Of a DNA stretch of 64,000 bases, positions 43,700-52,650 are shown piece after piece; positions within the stretch are counted from its first letter, which is position 1; every line of letters begins with the position of its first letter. The DNA lies in assembly GCF_024699985.1 (NCBI RefSeq), contig NZ_JAJONA010000001.1, forward strand, positions 2,046,001 through 2,110,000. The letters run 5' to 3'. Both the position numbers and the translations under genes were made by a program. The notes below the pieces were generated by a model. The model saw only the letters and a list, made by a program, of their open reading frames with translations. It was not told the origin of the DNA and did no database searches. This DNA comes from Phenylobacterium sp. J367. GTDB taxonomy: Bacteria; Pseudomonadota; Alphaproteobacteria; Caulobacterales; Caulobacteraceae.

Positions 43700-44032
43700 A
43701 TGCTGCTTTCCACCGACATCTGGGTCGGCGCCCTGATCCGCCGCGCCGAGATCGGCGGCGCCTTCGCTGTCGTCGTCCGCAAGGGCGACGCCCGTGCGGG
43801 CGCTGTCCTGGTGAAGGTGCTGAACCGGTCCGACGGCACCGCTCGGCTGTACGCCGAGGCCACCCGCATGGACGGCGAGCGCGTCTGGATGCAGCCCCAG
43901 CTCACCGATCAGGAACCGGACCTCGACCGCTACGTCGAGCGCGCCGCCCGCATCGACCCGGACATCTGGGTCGTCGAGATCGAGGACCGCGACGGCCGCC
44001 ACTTCCTCACCGAACCCGTGGAACGGGCCTGA
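43700..44032 (+). CDS. DUF1491 family protein
   Basis: A 110-residue protein with the DUF1491 pattern: STDIWVGALIRRAEIGGAFA, VVVRKGDARAGAVLVKV, and YVERAARIDPDIWVVEIEDR with HFLTEPV at the end. It is a conserved alphaproteobacterial family of unknown function, predicted cytosolic. It lies 21 bases before the DNA ligase gene on the same strand. Confidence 0.9.
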   Translation: MLLSTDIWVGALIRRAEIGGAFAVVVRKGDARAGAVLVKVLNRSDGTARLYAEATRMDGERVWMQPQLTDQEPDLDRYVERAARIDPDIWVVEIEDRDGRHFLTEPVERA

Positions 44033-44053
44033 GGCCCGGCGGTTAGCCCGCCG

Positions 44054-45110
44054 ATGCCCAGGCTCTCCGACCTCGCCGTCCCGCCCGGCTTCCAGACCAT
44101 GGAGGCGAAGCTCGTCGACGCCATCCCCGATGAACCTGGTTGGCGGTTCGAACCCAAATGGGACGGCTTCCGCTGCCTGGCCTTCCGGGCCGGCGGCGAG
44201 GTCGGGCTCCAGGCCAAGTCGGGCAAGCCGCTGGCCCGCTACTTCCCGGACGTGGTCGACATGCTGAGGGCGCTGCCGGTCGACCGGTTTGTCGTCGACG
44301 GGGAGCTGGTGATCGAGGTGGCGGGCGAACTGGCCTTCGACGCCCTGCAGATGCGCCTGCACCCGGCCGAGAGCCGGGTCCGCAAGCTCGCCGCCGAGAC
44401 GCCCGCGGCGCTCGTTCTCTTCGACTGCCTCCTCGATCCCAAGGGCCGGAGCCTGGTGGACGCGTCCTTCGCCCGGCGCCGCGCGGCGCTGGAGGCGCTG
44501 TTCGAGCGGTTCGGTCCGCAGGACCGCCTGCGCCTCTCGCCCGGCACAACCGATCCGGAGGAGGCCCGGTGCTGGCTGGCCCGGTCCGGCGGCGGGCTCG
44601 ACGGCGTCGTCGCCAAGCGCCTCGACGGCCCCTACGTCCCCGGCGAGCGGGCGATGCTGAAGATCAAGAAGATGCGCACCGTCGACTGCGTGGTCGGCGG
44701 CTTCCGCTATGCCCAGGTCACAAGGGGTCAGGGCTCGAAGCTCGTGGGCTCCCCTGCTGCTCGGGCTCTACGACAGGGCCGGCCGGCTGAACCACGTGGG
44801 CTTCACCTCGACGATCACCAACGCCGAGCGTGCGGAGCTGACCAAGCGGCTGGAGGCGCTCGCCCCTGGCGAGGGGTTCACCGGCGACGCGCCCGGCGGG
44901 CCCAGTCGCTGGTCGACCGAGCGCTCGGCCGAATGGGTCCCGCTGCGCCACGAACTGGTGGTGGAGGTCCGCTACGACCACGCGACCGGCGGCCGCTTCC
45001 GGCACGGCGCGAAGCTGCTGCGCTGGCGCCCCGACAAGGCGCCTGGGCAATGCACCTGCGACCAGCTCGAGACCGGGGGCGAGGCGGCGCTGGCCGCGCT
45101 CGGCGCCTAG
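44054..45110 (+). pseudogene. ATP-dependent DNA ligase, LigC type, frameshifted
   Basis: The adenylation motif is EPKWDGFRC with catalytic Lys35; DGELVIE, LLVFDCLLD-like and GLDGVVAKRLDGPYVPGER are motifs III-IV, and MLKIKKMRTVDCVV is motif V. At the C run 44751-44754 one extra base breaks the frame; removing it gives GSLLLGLYDRAGRLNHVGF and the OB-fold end. About 351 residues, the size of LigC-type ligases. These seal nicks in some repair pathways (base excision or a minor end-joining route). No Ku or LigD gene is adjacent. Confidence 0.85.
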
Positions 45111-45271
45111 GCCGGCTGCAACGCCGCCAGCCGGGCGGTGACCACGTCCTTGCGGCTGCGCAGCTCCAGCAGGCGGCGCATGTCGGGCGCGCGGCCTTTC
45201 AGCTCGCGGCGGATCTCGGCGATCAGCGCCCGGCGCTTGGATTGCAGGCGATAGATCAGGATGTGCGGCAT
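45107..45271 (-). CDS. Small basic helical protein, 54 aa
   Basis: From ATG 45271: MPHILIYRLQSKRRALIAEI, then a second helix (MRRLLELRSRKDVVTARLAAL). It looks like a two-helix hairpin, similar in style to DUF465/YdcH proteins, but I cannot confirm the family. It overlaps the ligase stop by 4 bases in convergent orientation. Confidence 0.4.
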   Translation of the reverse strand: MPHILIYRLQSKRRALIAEIRRELKGRAPDMRRLLELRSRKDVVTARLAALQPA

Positions 45272-45498
45272 CGTCCGGCCCCTCGGCAAGTTGGAGGGGT
45301 GCGCCCGACACCGGCAGCCGTCATTGGGGGGAGGCGACGGACCCACTCAGCATCAGGCACACCCGATGCGGTCCGACATCACGATCGCTGGGAGACGATC
45401 GCCAGAGGGGCCCGGCCCGCGAGGTTCAAGCTGGTGTCCGGCTGTGGCGCTTTCAAGGCCGATCCGGTTACGTTCGGGAAATATCCCGAGGAGCCGCC

Positions 45499-45897
45499 AT
45501 GCCCGCCGCCATCACCCCCTTCCTGATGTTCGAGGGCCGCTGCGAGGAGGCGGTGAACTTCTACGTCTCGATCTTCGAGGATTCCGCGATCACCCGCCTC
45601 GACCGCCACGGCGACGATGCGCCGAAGCCGGGCCAGGTGCTCCAGGCCTGGTTCCGCCTGGGCGGGCGGGAGTTCCGCGCCTTCGACAGCCCGGTCGCCC
45701 ACGCCTTCACCTTCACGCCGGCCCTGTCGATCTTCGTGGACTGCCGCGACGAGGCCGAACTCGAGCGGCTCTACGGCGAGCTGCTTGAGGGCGGCGGCGC
45801 GCTCATGCCGCTTGGCGACTATGGATTCTCGAGGCGCTTCGGCTGGGTCAACGACCGCTTCGGCGTGTCCTGGCAACTCAATCTGCCGCACGCCTGA
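45499..45897 (+). CDS. VOC family protein (PhnB/3-demethylubiquinone-type fold)
   Basis: A 132-residue glyoxalase-like protein with ITPFLMFEGRCEEAVNFYVS, FRLGGREFRAFDSP and FGWVNDRFGVSWQLNLP. This is the PhnB-type single-domain variant. Metal ligands are not complete enough to predict an enzyme. GAGGAG lies 5 bases before the ATG. Function unknown. Confidence 0.85.
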   Translation: MPAAITPFLMFEGRCEEAVNFYVSIFEDSAITRLDRHGDDAPKPGQVLQAWFRLGGREFRAFDSPVAHAFTFTPALSIFVDCRDEAELERLYGELLEGGGALMPLGDYGFSRRFGWVNDRFGVSWQLNLPHA

Positions 45898-45947
45898 GCC
45901 AAGGGCGCGTTTGCGGAAACGCCTGCGAACCGCTACCTGCGCCCGCC

Positions 45948-47549
45948 ATGAGCACCTCCCCCGCCGCCGAGGCCGCGCGCCGCCGCACCTTCGCGATCAT
46001 CTCGCACCCCGACGCCGGCAAGACGACCCTGACCGAGAACCTGCTGCTGGCCGGCGGCGCGATCCGGGCGGCGGGCGCCGTCCGCGCCCGGGGCGAGAAC
46101 CGGCGCACCCGGTCGGACTGGATGAAGATCGAGCGCGAGCGCGGCATCTCCGTCTCGGCCTCGGTGATGACGTTCGACCACGCGGGCAGGATGTTCAACC
46201 TGCTGGACACGCCGGGCCACGAGGACTTCTCGGAGGATACCTACCGCACGCTCACCGCCGCCGACGCCGCCGTCATGGTGCTGGACGCCGCCAAGGGCAT
46301 CGAGCCTCAGACCCTGAAGCTGTTCGAGGTCTGCCGCCTGCGCGACATCCCGATCGTCACCTTCATCAACAAGATGGACCGCGAGGCCCAGGACCCCTTC
46401 GCCCTGCTGGACGAGATCGGCTCCAAGCTGGCCCTCGACCCGGCGCCCCTCTACTGGCCGGCCGGCTCCGGCGGGCGCTTCAAGGGGATGCTGGACCTCG
46501 CCCGCCAGCGCTTCATCCCCTTCGCCAAGAAGGGCTCGGACGGGACCGATGAGGGCCATCCCGAGCCGGTGGCGCTCGGCGGCAATTCGCTCGCCGCCTT
46601 CCTCGACGAGGCCGAGCAGGCCGAGGTGGAGGAGGGCGCCATGCTGGTGCAGGAGGCGTCGAAGCCGTTCGACCGCCAGGCCTTCCTGGAAGGCCACATG
46701 ACGCCGGTCTTCTTCGGCTCGGCGCTCCGCCACTTCGGCGTCGACCAGCTCCTCGAGGGGCTTGGCGAGTACGCCCCGCCGCCCAAGGGCGTGCCGGCCA
46801 CCCGGGGCGGCGAGCCCACGGAGGTCCAGCCCGGCGACAAGGAAGTCACGGGCTTCATCTTCAAGGTCCAGGCGAACATGGACCCCAACCACCGCGACCG
46901 GATCGCGTTCCTGCGGCTGGCGTCCGGCAAGTTCAGCCGCGGCATGAAGCTGAAGGTCCAGAACACCGGCAAGCAGATCTCGGTGAACGCCCCGGTGATG
47001 TTCTTCGCCTCGGACCGGGAACTGGCCGAGGAGGCCTACGCCGGTGACGTCATCGGCATCCCGAACCACGGCGTGCTGCGGGTCGGCGACAGCCTGTCGG
47101 AGAGCGGCGCGCTCCGCTTCGCCGGCCTGCCCAACTTCGCGCCCGAGATCCTCCAGCGTGTGCGGGTCAAGGACCCCCTCAAGGCCAAGCACCTCGCCAA
47201 GGCGCTCACCGGCCTCGCCGAGGAGGGCGTCACCCAGCTCTTCCGTCCCGACGTCGGGGCCGACTTCATCGTCGGCGCCGTCGGCCAGCTGCAGTTCGAG
47301 GTCATGGCCGACCGCCTGGCCAACGAGTACCAGCTCGAGGTGATCTTCGAGCCCAGCCCCTATGCCGAGGCCCGCTGGCTGGTGGCGGAGCGTGCCGACC
47401 TCGAGGACTTCGCGAACAAGCACAAGATGCAGATGTCCGCCGACATCGACGGCCAGCCCGTCTTCCTGGCCAAGTCTGCGTGGGAAATCGGCTATGTGGC
47501 CGAGCGCTACCCCAAGGTGCGCTTCGAGCGTTCGAAGGAACGCGCCTGA
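45948..47549 (+). CDS. prfC: Peptide chain release factor 3
   Basis: A 533-residue GTPase that recycles RF1/RF2 from the ribosome. G1 is HPDAGKTTL (residues 20-28), RGISVSAS is switch I, DTPGHEDFSEDTYRTL is G3, and NKMDREAQDPF is G4. The C-terminal part (IPNHGVLRVGDSLSE, FRPDVGADFIVGAVGQLQFEV) is RF3-type. Length matches the family. No clear Shine-Dalgarno is visible before ATG 45948. Confidence 0.96.
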   Translation: MSTSPAAEAARRRTFAIISHPDAGKTTLTENLLLAGGAIRAAGAVRARGENRRTRSDWMKIERERGISVSASVMTFDHAGRMFNLLDTPGHEDFSEDTYRTLTAADAAVMVLDAAKGIEPQTLKLFEVCRLRDIPIVTFINKMDREAQDPFALLDEIGSKLALDPAPLYWPAGSGGRFKGMLDLARQRFIPFAKKGSDGTDEGHPEPVALGGNSLAAFLDEAEQAEVEEGAMLVQEASKPFDRQAFLEGHMTPVFFGSALRHFGVDQLLEGLGEYAPPPKGVPATRGGEPTEVQPGDKEVTGFIFKVQANMDPNHRDRIAFLRLASGKFSRGMKLKVQNTGKQISVNAPVMFFASDRELAEEAYAGDVIGIPNHGVLRVGDSLSESGALRFAGLPNFAPEILQRVRVKDPLKAKHLAKALTGLAEEGVTQLFRPDVGADFIVGAVGQLQFEVMADRLANEYQLEVIFEPSPYAEARWLVAERADLEDFANKHKMQMSADIDGQPVFLAKSAWEIGYVAERYPKVRFERSKERA

Positions 47550-47598
47550 CAAATGCTGCATGGGTGACTCGCGCGCCGTCTGGTGCGTTGATCACCGG

Positions 47599-48717
47599 AT
47601 GGCGGACGCTCTTGCGATGGAATGGCCGGCCGGCGGCGGCGACATGGGCGCGCGTGTCCGGGCGTTCGACTGGACCGCGACGCCGCTCGGACCGCTCGCC
47701 GGCTGGCCCCAGCCGCTGCGGCTCGCGGTCGACCTCGTGCTCGCCATGCGCCAGCCGGCCAGCGTCTGCTGGGGGGCGGACGCCATCCTGATCCACAACG
47801 ACGAGTACCGGGCGATTCTCGGGATCAAGCATCCGCACTCCCTCGGCCTGCCGTTGACCGAGGTCTGGCCCGAGTTGCGTCACGTGCTCGCGCCGCAGAT
47901 CGCCGCCACCCTGACCGGCGAGCCGCAGCTCTGGCGGGAGACGCCGTTCGAGCTGGCCCGCTCGGCCGGGCGGCTGGAGACCGGCTGGTTCACCGCCACC
48001 TGGACGCCCATTCCCGTCGCCCCGGGCGACATCGGCGGGTTCCTGATGGTCGCCCTGGAAACCACCGAGCGCCACCGGGCGGAACAGGCCCAGGCCCTGC
48101 TGCTGAGCGAGCTGCAGCATCGCGTGCGCAATATCCTCGCCGCCGTCCGCTCGGTCGTCCGCCGCACCGCCGCCGGCGCCGTCGGCGCCGACGAACTTCG
48201 CGACATGCTGGAGGGCCGGTTGAATGCGCTCAGCCGCACCCAGGCCATGCTCACCCGCGCCACGGGCGCAGGCGTCGACCTCGAGATGCTCGTCCGCGAG
48301 GAACTGCTCGCCCAGACGGCCGACGAAGGGCGCATCACCGTCGAGGGCCCGGAGATCGTGCTGGCCCCCGGGTCGGCGGAGGTCGTCACCCTGGCGATCC
48401 ACGAGTTGGCCGCGAACGCCACCACCCACGGCGCCATCGGCCAGAATGGAGCCATCGCGGTCACCTGGCGCCTGGAGAGCCGGCCCGACGGCCCAGACTG
48501 GCTGCGCCTCGAGTGGGTGGAAACCGGCGTGCGCGTGATCGCGCCCCTCCGTCGCCGCGGTTTCGGGACCGAGGTGATTGAGGATCGGCTGCCCCAGGAC
48601 CTGGGCGGCGAGGGCCGGCTCTCGCTCCGCCCTGGCGGCGTCCGCTGCGAGATCGGCTTTCCCCTCGTCGTGGGCGAAAGCGTTCTCCCGCCCGCAGGTC
48701 CCGAAGGCGCCCTCTAG
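47599..48717 (+). CDS. HWE-family sensor histidine kinase
   Basis: Taken from ATG 47599 (upstream starts such as 47559 are possible). An N-terminal PAS-like part starts FDWTATPLGPLAGWPQPLRLAV, typical of HWE kinases; it continues with ADAILIHNDEYRAILG. The phosphoacceptor is His174 in LLSELQHRVRNILAAVRSV, and HELAANATTHGAI is the N box. The trademark W-x-E is LEWVETG. The following GFGTEVIEDRL fits the family. HWE kinases often sense light or general stress with PhyR-like partners, none adjacent. Confidence 0.85.
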   Translation: MADALAMEWPAGGGDMGARVRAFDWTATPLGPLAGWPQPLRLAVDLVLAMRQPASVCWGADAILIHNDEYRAILGIKHPHSLGLPLTEVWPELRHVLAPQIAATLTGEPQLWRETPFELARSAGRLETGWFTATWTPIPVAPGDIGGFLMVALETTERHRAEQAQALLLSELQHRVRNILAAVRSVVRRTAAGAVGADELRDMLEGRLNALSRTQAMLTRATGAGVDLEMLVREELLAQTADEGRITVEGPEIVLAPGSAEVVTLAIHELAANATTHGAIGQNGAIAVTWRLESRPDGPDWLRLEWVETGVRVIAPLRRRGFGTEVIEDRLPQDLGGEGRLSLRPGGVRCEIGFPLVVGESVLPPAGPEGAL

Positions 48718-48764
48718 CTCCCATTTCTGCACGTGCGAACGTCCCGGCCAGGTGCAGATGGGGG

Positions 48765-48805
48765 TTGACAGTTCGAAGATTCCCGCAATATAGAACTGAT
48801 ATCAG
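48765..48805 (+). promoter_or_regulatory. Promoter and palindromes of the arsenic operon
   Basis: TTGACA (48765-48770), 18 bases, TATAGA (48789-48794) is a near-consensus sigma-70 promoter. AGTTC at 48770-48774 pairs with GAACT at 48793-48797, flanking the -10 region, and CTGATATCAG (48796-48805) is a perfect palindrome at the expected start of transcription. Either is a plausible ArsR operator. Confidence 0.65.
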
Positions 48806-48829
48806 CGCGGCTTGCTGAAGGAGAACCCC

Positions 48830-49331
48830 ATGAAGCGCCTGCACCTGCACGTGAGCGTGCCCGATCTCGCCCAGTCCATCCTGTTCTACGAGACCCCTGT
48901 TCGGCGCGGCGCCGAATGTGGTGAAGGACGACTACGCCAAGTGGATGCTGGACGATCCGCGGGTGAACTTCGCGATCTCGAAGCAGCCGGCCCGGGCGCT
49001 GGGCGTGGACCACGTCGGCATCCAGGTCGACACCGGGGGCGAACTGGCGGAGCTCTCCAGCCGGCTGAAGGCGGCCGGCGCCGAGACCTTCGACGAGGCG
49101 GCCACCACCTGCTGCTACGCCCAGTCCGACAAGAGCTGGGTGGCCGACCCGGCCGGCGTGCGCTGGGAGACCTTCTACACCTTCGGCGAGGCCACGACCT
49201 ACGGCGAGGACCAGGCCATGGCGAAGCTGGAAGCCACCGCCGCCGCCGGGGCCGCCTGCTGTGGACCGGCGCCCGCGCCCGAGCCGAAGCCCCAGGCGAG
49301 CGCCTGCTGCGGCGCGCCGGCTGCGGCTTGA
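48830..49331 (+). pseudogene. arsI: ArsI/CadI-family VOC metalloenzyme, frameshifted
   Basis: From ATG 48830 (GAAGGAGA upstream): MKRLHLHVSVPDLAQSILFY. One extra base in the C run 48894-48897 breaks the frame; without it the sequence continues TLFGAAPNVVKDDYAKWML. The ArsI/CadI hallmark TTCCYAQSDKSWVADPAG carries the vicinal Cys pair, followed by WETFYTFGE. The C-terminal tail has two CCG-type cysteine clusters. ArsI proteins break the C-As bond of trivalent organoarsenicals; CadI-like members answer cadmium. It is first in the arsIRC-aqpS operon. Methylarsenite demethylation is inference. Confidence 0.85.
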
Positions 49332-49387
49332 CGCGCCCGGCCGGCGGCTGTCATCCCCAGGTCGCACATTTCGAATAGCGACGAACT

Positions 49388-49741
49388 ATGGAAACGACAT
49401 CTGCCGTCACGGCCCTTTCCGCCCTGGCCCACGAAGGCCGGCTGGGTATCTTCCGGCTCCTCGTCCGCGCGGGGCCGGAAGGCCTCCCCGCGGGCGAGAT
49501 CGCCCGAACCACAGGCGTGCTGCCGAACACCCTGTCGAGCAACCTCAACATCCTGAGCGCGTCCGGCCTCGTGGCCTCGCGGCGGGAGGGGCGCTCGATC
49601 ATCTACACCGCCACCTACGAGCAGATGCGCGACCTGCTGACCTTCCTGATGGAGGACTGCTGCGCCGGGAACGCCACGATCTGCGCGCCGCTGGCGGTCA
49701 TCGCCGGCCAGTCGTGCGCCGCCGAAGGCCGGAGCTGCTGA
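49388..49741 (+). CDS. arsR: ArsR-family arsenic-responsive repressor
   Basis: A 117-residue winged-helix repressor. ALAHEGRLGIFRLLVRAG and LPNTLSSNLNILSASGL are the DNA-binding part. The C-terminal tail is Cys-rich (EDCCAGNATIC, GQSCAAEGRSC), the usual As(III) site of this ArsR group rather than the classical CVC in the recognition helix. It lies 56 bases after arsI and 1 base before arsC, and probably represses the promoter at 48765. Confidence 0.9.
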   Translation: METTSAVTALSALAHEGRLGIFRLLVRAGPEGLPAGEIARTTGVLPNTLSSNLNILSASGLVASRREGRSIIYTATYEQMRDLLTFLMEDCCAGNATICAPLAVIAGQSCAAEGRSC

Positions 49742-49742
49742 G

Positions 49743-50255
49743 ATGGACCGGCCCTACCACGTGCTCTTCCTCTGCACCGGCAACTCGGCCCGATCGATCA
49801 TCGCCGAGGCCCTGATGAACCGGATGGGGGAGGGGCGATTCCGCGCCTTCTCGGCCGGCTCGTTCCCCAAGGGCGCGATCAACCCGGGCGCGGTCCCCAT
49901 CGTCGAGCGGCTGGGCTATGCGGCCTCCGACTTCCGCTCGAAGTCCTGGGACGAGTTCGCCGCCGCAGGCGCCCCGCATCTCGATTTCGTGTTCACCGTC
50001 TGCGACGACGCGGCCGGCGAGATCTGCCCGGTGTGGCCCGGCCATCCCGTCACCGCCCATTGGGGCATCCCGGACCCGGCCGCCGTCCAGGGTCATCCGG
50101 CCGAGGTGGCCGCCGCCTTCGGCGAGGCCACCCGCCAGCTCCGCAACCGCATCACCGCCTTCGTGAACCTGCCGCTCGCCTCGCTCGACCGCATGACGCT
50201 CGACGCCCGGCTCCGGGAGATCGGCTCCGGCGCGCACGACGCCGGCCCGGCATGA
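49743..50255 (+). CDS. arsC: Arsenate reductase, low-molecular-weight phosphatase type
   Basis: A 170-residue protein. The P-loop is CTGNSARS with nucleophile Cys11; the acid loop is DPAAVQG; VCDDAAGEICPVWPG carries two more cysteines as in thioredoxin-coupled ArsC. It converts As(V) to As(III). The stop overlaps the aqpS ATG (ATGA), linking As(V) reduction to export of As(III). Confidence 0.93.
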   Translation: MDRPYHVLFLCTGNSARSIIAEALMNRMGEGRFRAFSAGSFPKGAINPGAVPIVERLGYAASDFRSKSWDEFAAAGAPHLDFVFTVCDDAAGEICPVWPGHPVTAHWGIPDPAAVQGHPAEVAAAFGEATRQLRNRITAFVNLPLASLDRMTLDARLREIGSGAHDAGPA

Positions 50256-50917
50256 GCGGGGTCGACCTCGGCCGCCGGCTGGCCGCCGAGGCGCTGGGAA
50301 CGGCCCTGCTGCTCGCCGTCGTGGTCGGTTCCGGGGTGATGGGGGAGCAGCTGGCCGGCGGCAATGCGGCCATCGCCCTGCTCGGCAACACGCTCGCCAC
50401 CGGCGCGGGCCTCTATGTCCTCATCACCATCTTCGGCCCGATCTCCGGCGCCCATTTCAACCCGGCGGTGACGCTGGTCTTCGCGCTCCGGCGGGAGATC
50501 GCGCCGGGGCCGGCGCTGGCCTATGTGGCGGTGCAGGTCGCGGCGGCGATCCTCGGCGTCCTCCTGGCGCACGCCATGTTCGATCTGCCGCTGTGGCAGG
50601 TCTCGACACAGTCCCGCGAGGGCCCGGCTCAGGGCCTGTCGGAGGCCGTCGCCGCCTTCGGCCTGATCGCCACCATCCTCGGCGCGTCGCGCTTCCGGCC
50701 TGAGGCGACGCCCGCCGCGGTCGGGCTCTACATCACGGCGGGCTACTGGTTCACCGCCTCCACCTGCTTCGCCAACCCCGCCGTGACCGTGGCGCGGAGC
50801 CTGACGGACACCTTCGCGGGCATCGCGCCCGCCTCCGCCCCCGGGTTCATCGCCGGGCAGATCGCCGGCGCGCTGGCGGCGGCGGCCGTCATGGGCTGGC
50901 TGCTCCGCGGCCGCTGA
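50252..50917 (+). CDS. aqpS: Aquaglyceroporin of the arsenic operon (AqpS type)
   Basis: A 221-residue MIP channel with six hydrophobic helices and two re-entrant loops: GAHFNPAVTL (residues 67-75) and FANPAVTVARSL. In Sinorhizobium meliloti AqpS replaces the ArsB pump, letting arsenite flow out after ArsC reduction. Its place right behind arsC supports the same role. No arsB or acr3 gene is present here. Confidence 0.9.
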   Translation: MSGVDLGRRLAAEALGTALLLAVVVGSGVMGEQLAGGNAAIALLGNTLATGAGLYVLITIFGPISGAHFNPAVTLVFALRREIAPGPALAYVAVQVAAAILGVLLAHAMFDLPLWQVSTQSREGPAQGLSEAVAAFGLIATILGASRFRPEATPAAVGLYITAGYWFTASTCFANPAVTVARSLTDTFAGIAPASAPGFIAGQIAGALAAAAVMGWLLRGR

Positions 50918-51087
50918 GCCGGGCAGGGAATGCGGGCTCCCGCCGGTCGACCCCAATATCTTGAGATTGCAGACGCCTGATCCGGCCGCTCCGCCGGGAC
51001 AAGACACGATCAGGCCTGCGCGGAACACATCAACAACCCACGCCTTTACTTGTGGATGGCAGGACTTCGTTAACCATACTTCGGACG

Positions 51088-51102
51088 TTAATGACTTGTT
51101 AA
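51088..51102 (+). promoter_or_regulatory. CtrA-type binding site
   Basis: TTAA (51088-51091), 7 bases, TTAA (51099-51102) is the full CtrA consensus TTAA-N7-TTAA (the next base is A rather than C). A third TTAACC is at 51070-51075. It lies 86 bases before the TPR-like gene, in the only non-coding stretch nearby. Confidence 0.6.
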
Positions 51103-51188
51103 ACCCTTCGGCAGCGGCTTTGCTGACGTCCTTCGGGGCAGGGGCTGCCCGTCTCAAGGCGGGACGCCCCGCCTTCTGGAGGGACGCG

Positions 51189-52586
51189 ATGTTCGAGCTG
51201 GGACGCGAGCTTAAGCGGCTGTTCGGCGCCGATGCCGCCCAGTCCTCCCGGTCCTATCCGGCCCGGGAGGGCGTCACGGGTGGCGACAGCGCCCTCCTCG
51301 AACTCCTCGACATGAAGCTGCTGCGCGACGAGGGTCGCGCCGCCGACATCGCCGCGGGCCGGGCCGGAGAGAAGCATCCCGCCCAGCGACGGCTGGAGGC
51401 CGCCGTCGTCTGGCGCGAGGTCGCCCGCCGCTCGGGCGACTCTGCCGCGCTCCGCAAGGCCGCCGCCACGGCCGAGATGGCCGCCGGCGCCTTGGATCAG
51501 AAGAAGAAGCCCGACGCATGGGCCCGCGCGCGGGCGGAACAGGGCTTCTGCGCGCTTACCGGCGCCGAGCTGTTCGGCGATCCCGGCCTCGACGCCGCGG
51601 CCGAGGTGGCCTTCCGCGAGGCCCGCGCCGCCGCCCGTGGCGGGCTGGCCGCGCCCCTGGCCGACATCGGCCTCGCCGCCGTCCAGGGCCGCCAGGTGCT
51701 CGGCCTGGGCGACGCCTCGGACGCCCAGCGGGTGGCCGAACGCTTCGCCGCCCCGATCGCTGCGCTGGACGCCCTGACCCGCCGGATCGTCTTCGCCCGC
51801 GGCCTCGCCGCCGAGGCCCGGCTGATCCGCGCCGACCTGATGCTGGGCTTCGGCGCGCGCCTGAAGGACGAGGTGCTGCTGAAGTCGGCTGTCGACGACG
51901 CTTCCTGCGCCGCCCGCCGGCTCGACCCCGCCTACGAGCCGCTGACCTGGGCCCGGGCCGAGACGATGCGCGGCCAGGCCCTGACGCTCTGGGGCGAATG
52001 CCTCGGCGACATCGACGCCGTCTCCGCCGGGGCCACGGCGCTGGCCGCCGCCCTGGACGAGCTCAGCCGCGACCACAGCCCGCTCGACTGGGCCCGCGCC
52101 CAGATGGCGCTGGCCCAGACCCTGCAGACGATCGGCGAAGCCGCCGCCGACGAGCGCGCCTTCGAGCAAGCGGTCACCTGCTACGACCGCGCGAACCTGG
52201 TGCTGAAGGACGCCGTGACCCTGCCGATGCGCGGCCACGCCGCCGGCGCCCGCGCCGTCTGCCTCGCCCGCTCCGCCGAGCTCACCGGCGACCTCGCCGT
52301 GCTCGACGCCGCCGAGGCTGCGATGAAGATCGAGCTCGCCGCCGCCCGTCCGGGCCGCGACCCTGTGGGCTGGGCGCTCGCCCAGCTCAACCTCGCCCGG
52401 CTCTACGAGGCCCGCCTCGACATCACCCGCCGCGACCGGGGCGAGCGCGCCGCCGCTGTCACCGCGCTCGACGCCGCCCTCGAGGTGTTCGGCGAGCACG
52501 GCCTGCGTTCGCTCGCCGTCGTCGCCCAGGACGCCCTGGACCGGGTCAGCGCCGGCGCCTCGCGAACGCCGCGCACCGCCGTCTGA
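51189..52586 (+). CDS. TPR-like helical repeat protein, 465 aa
   Basis: A soluble protein built of helical pairs. Repeats with the pattern [LP]-x-W-A-R-A are visible: KKPDAWARARAEQGF, YEPLTWARAETMRGQAL, HSPLDWARAQMALAQTL and RDPVGWALAQLNLARLY, spaced about 50-70 residues, as in tetratricopeptide-like proteins. No enzyme motif, signal peptide or membrane helix. Probably a scaffold or partner-binding protein. Its promoter region carries a full CtrA-type box, so cell-cycle-timed expression is possible. Start ATG 51189; an upstream open frame is rejected as non-coding. Confidence 0.7.
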   Translation: MFELGRELKRLFGADAAQSSRSYPAREGVTGGDSALLELLDMKLLRDEGRAADIAAGRAGEKHPAQRRLEAAVVWREVARRSGDSAALRKAAATAEMAAGALDQKKKPDAWARARAEQGFCALTGAELFGDPGLDAAAEVAFREARAAARGGLAAPLADIGLAAVQGRQVLGLGDASDAQRVAERFAAPIAALDALTRRIVFARGLAAEARLIRADLMLGFGARLKDEVLLKSAVDDASCAARRLDPAYEPLTWARAETMRGQALTLWGECLGDIDAVSAGATALAAALDELSRDHSPLDWARAQMALAQTLQTIGEAAADERAFEQAVTCYDRANLVLKDAVTLPMRGHAAGARAVCLARSAELTGDLAVLDAAEAAMKIELAAARPGRDPVGWALAQLNLARLYEARLDITRRDRGERAAAVTALDAALEVFGEHGLRSLAVVAQDALDRVSAGASRTPRTAV

Positions 52587-52650
52587 AGGGCCTTTCCGGA
52601 TCGTTCCGGCGCCTGCAAAGGTTGTAGGACGTGTCCGGAGGAATTCCTGC

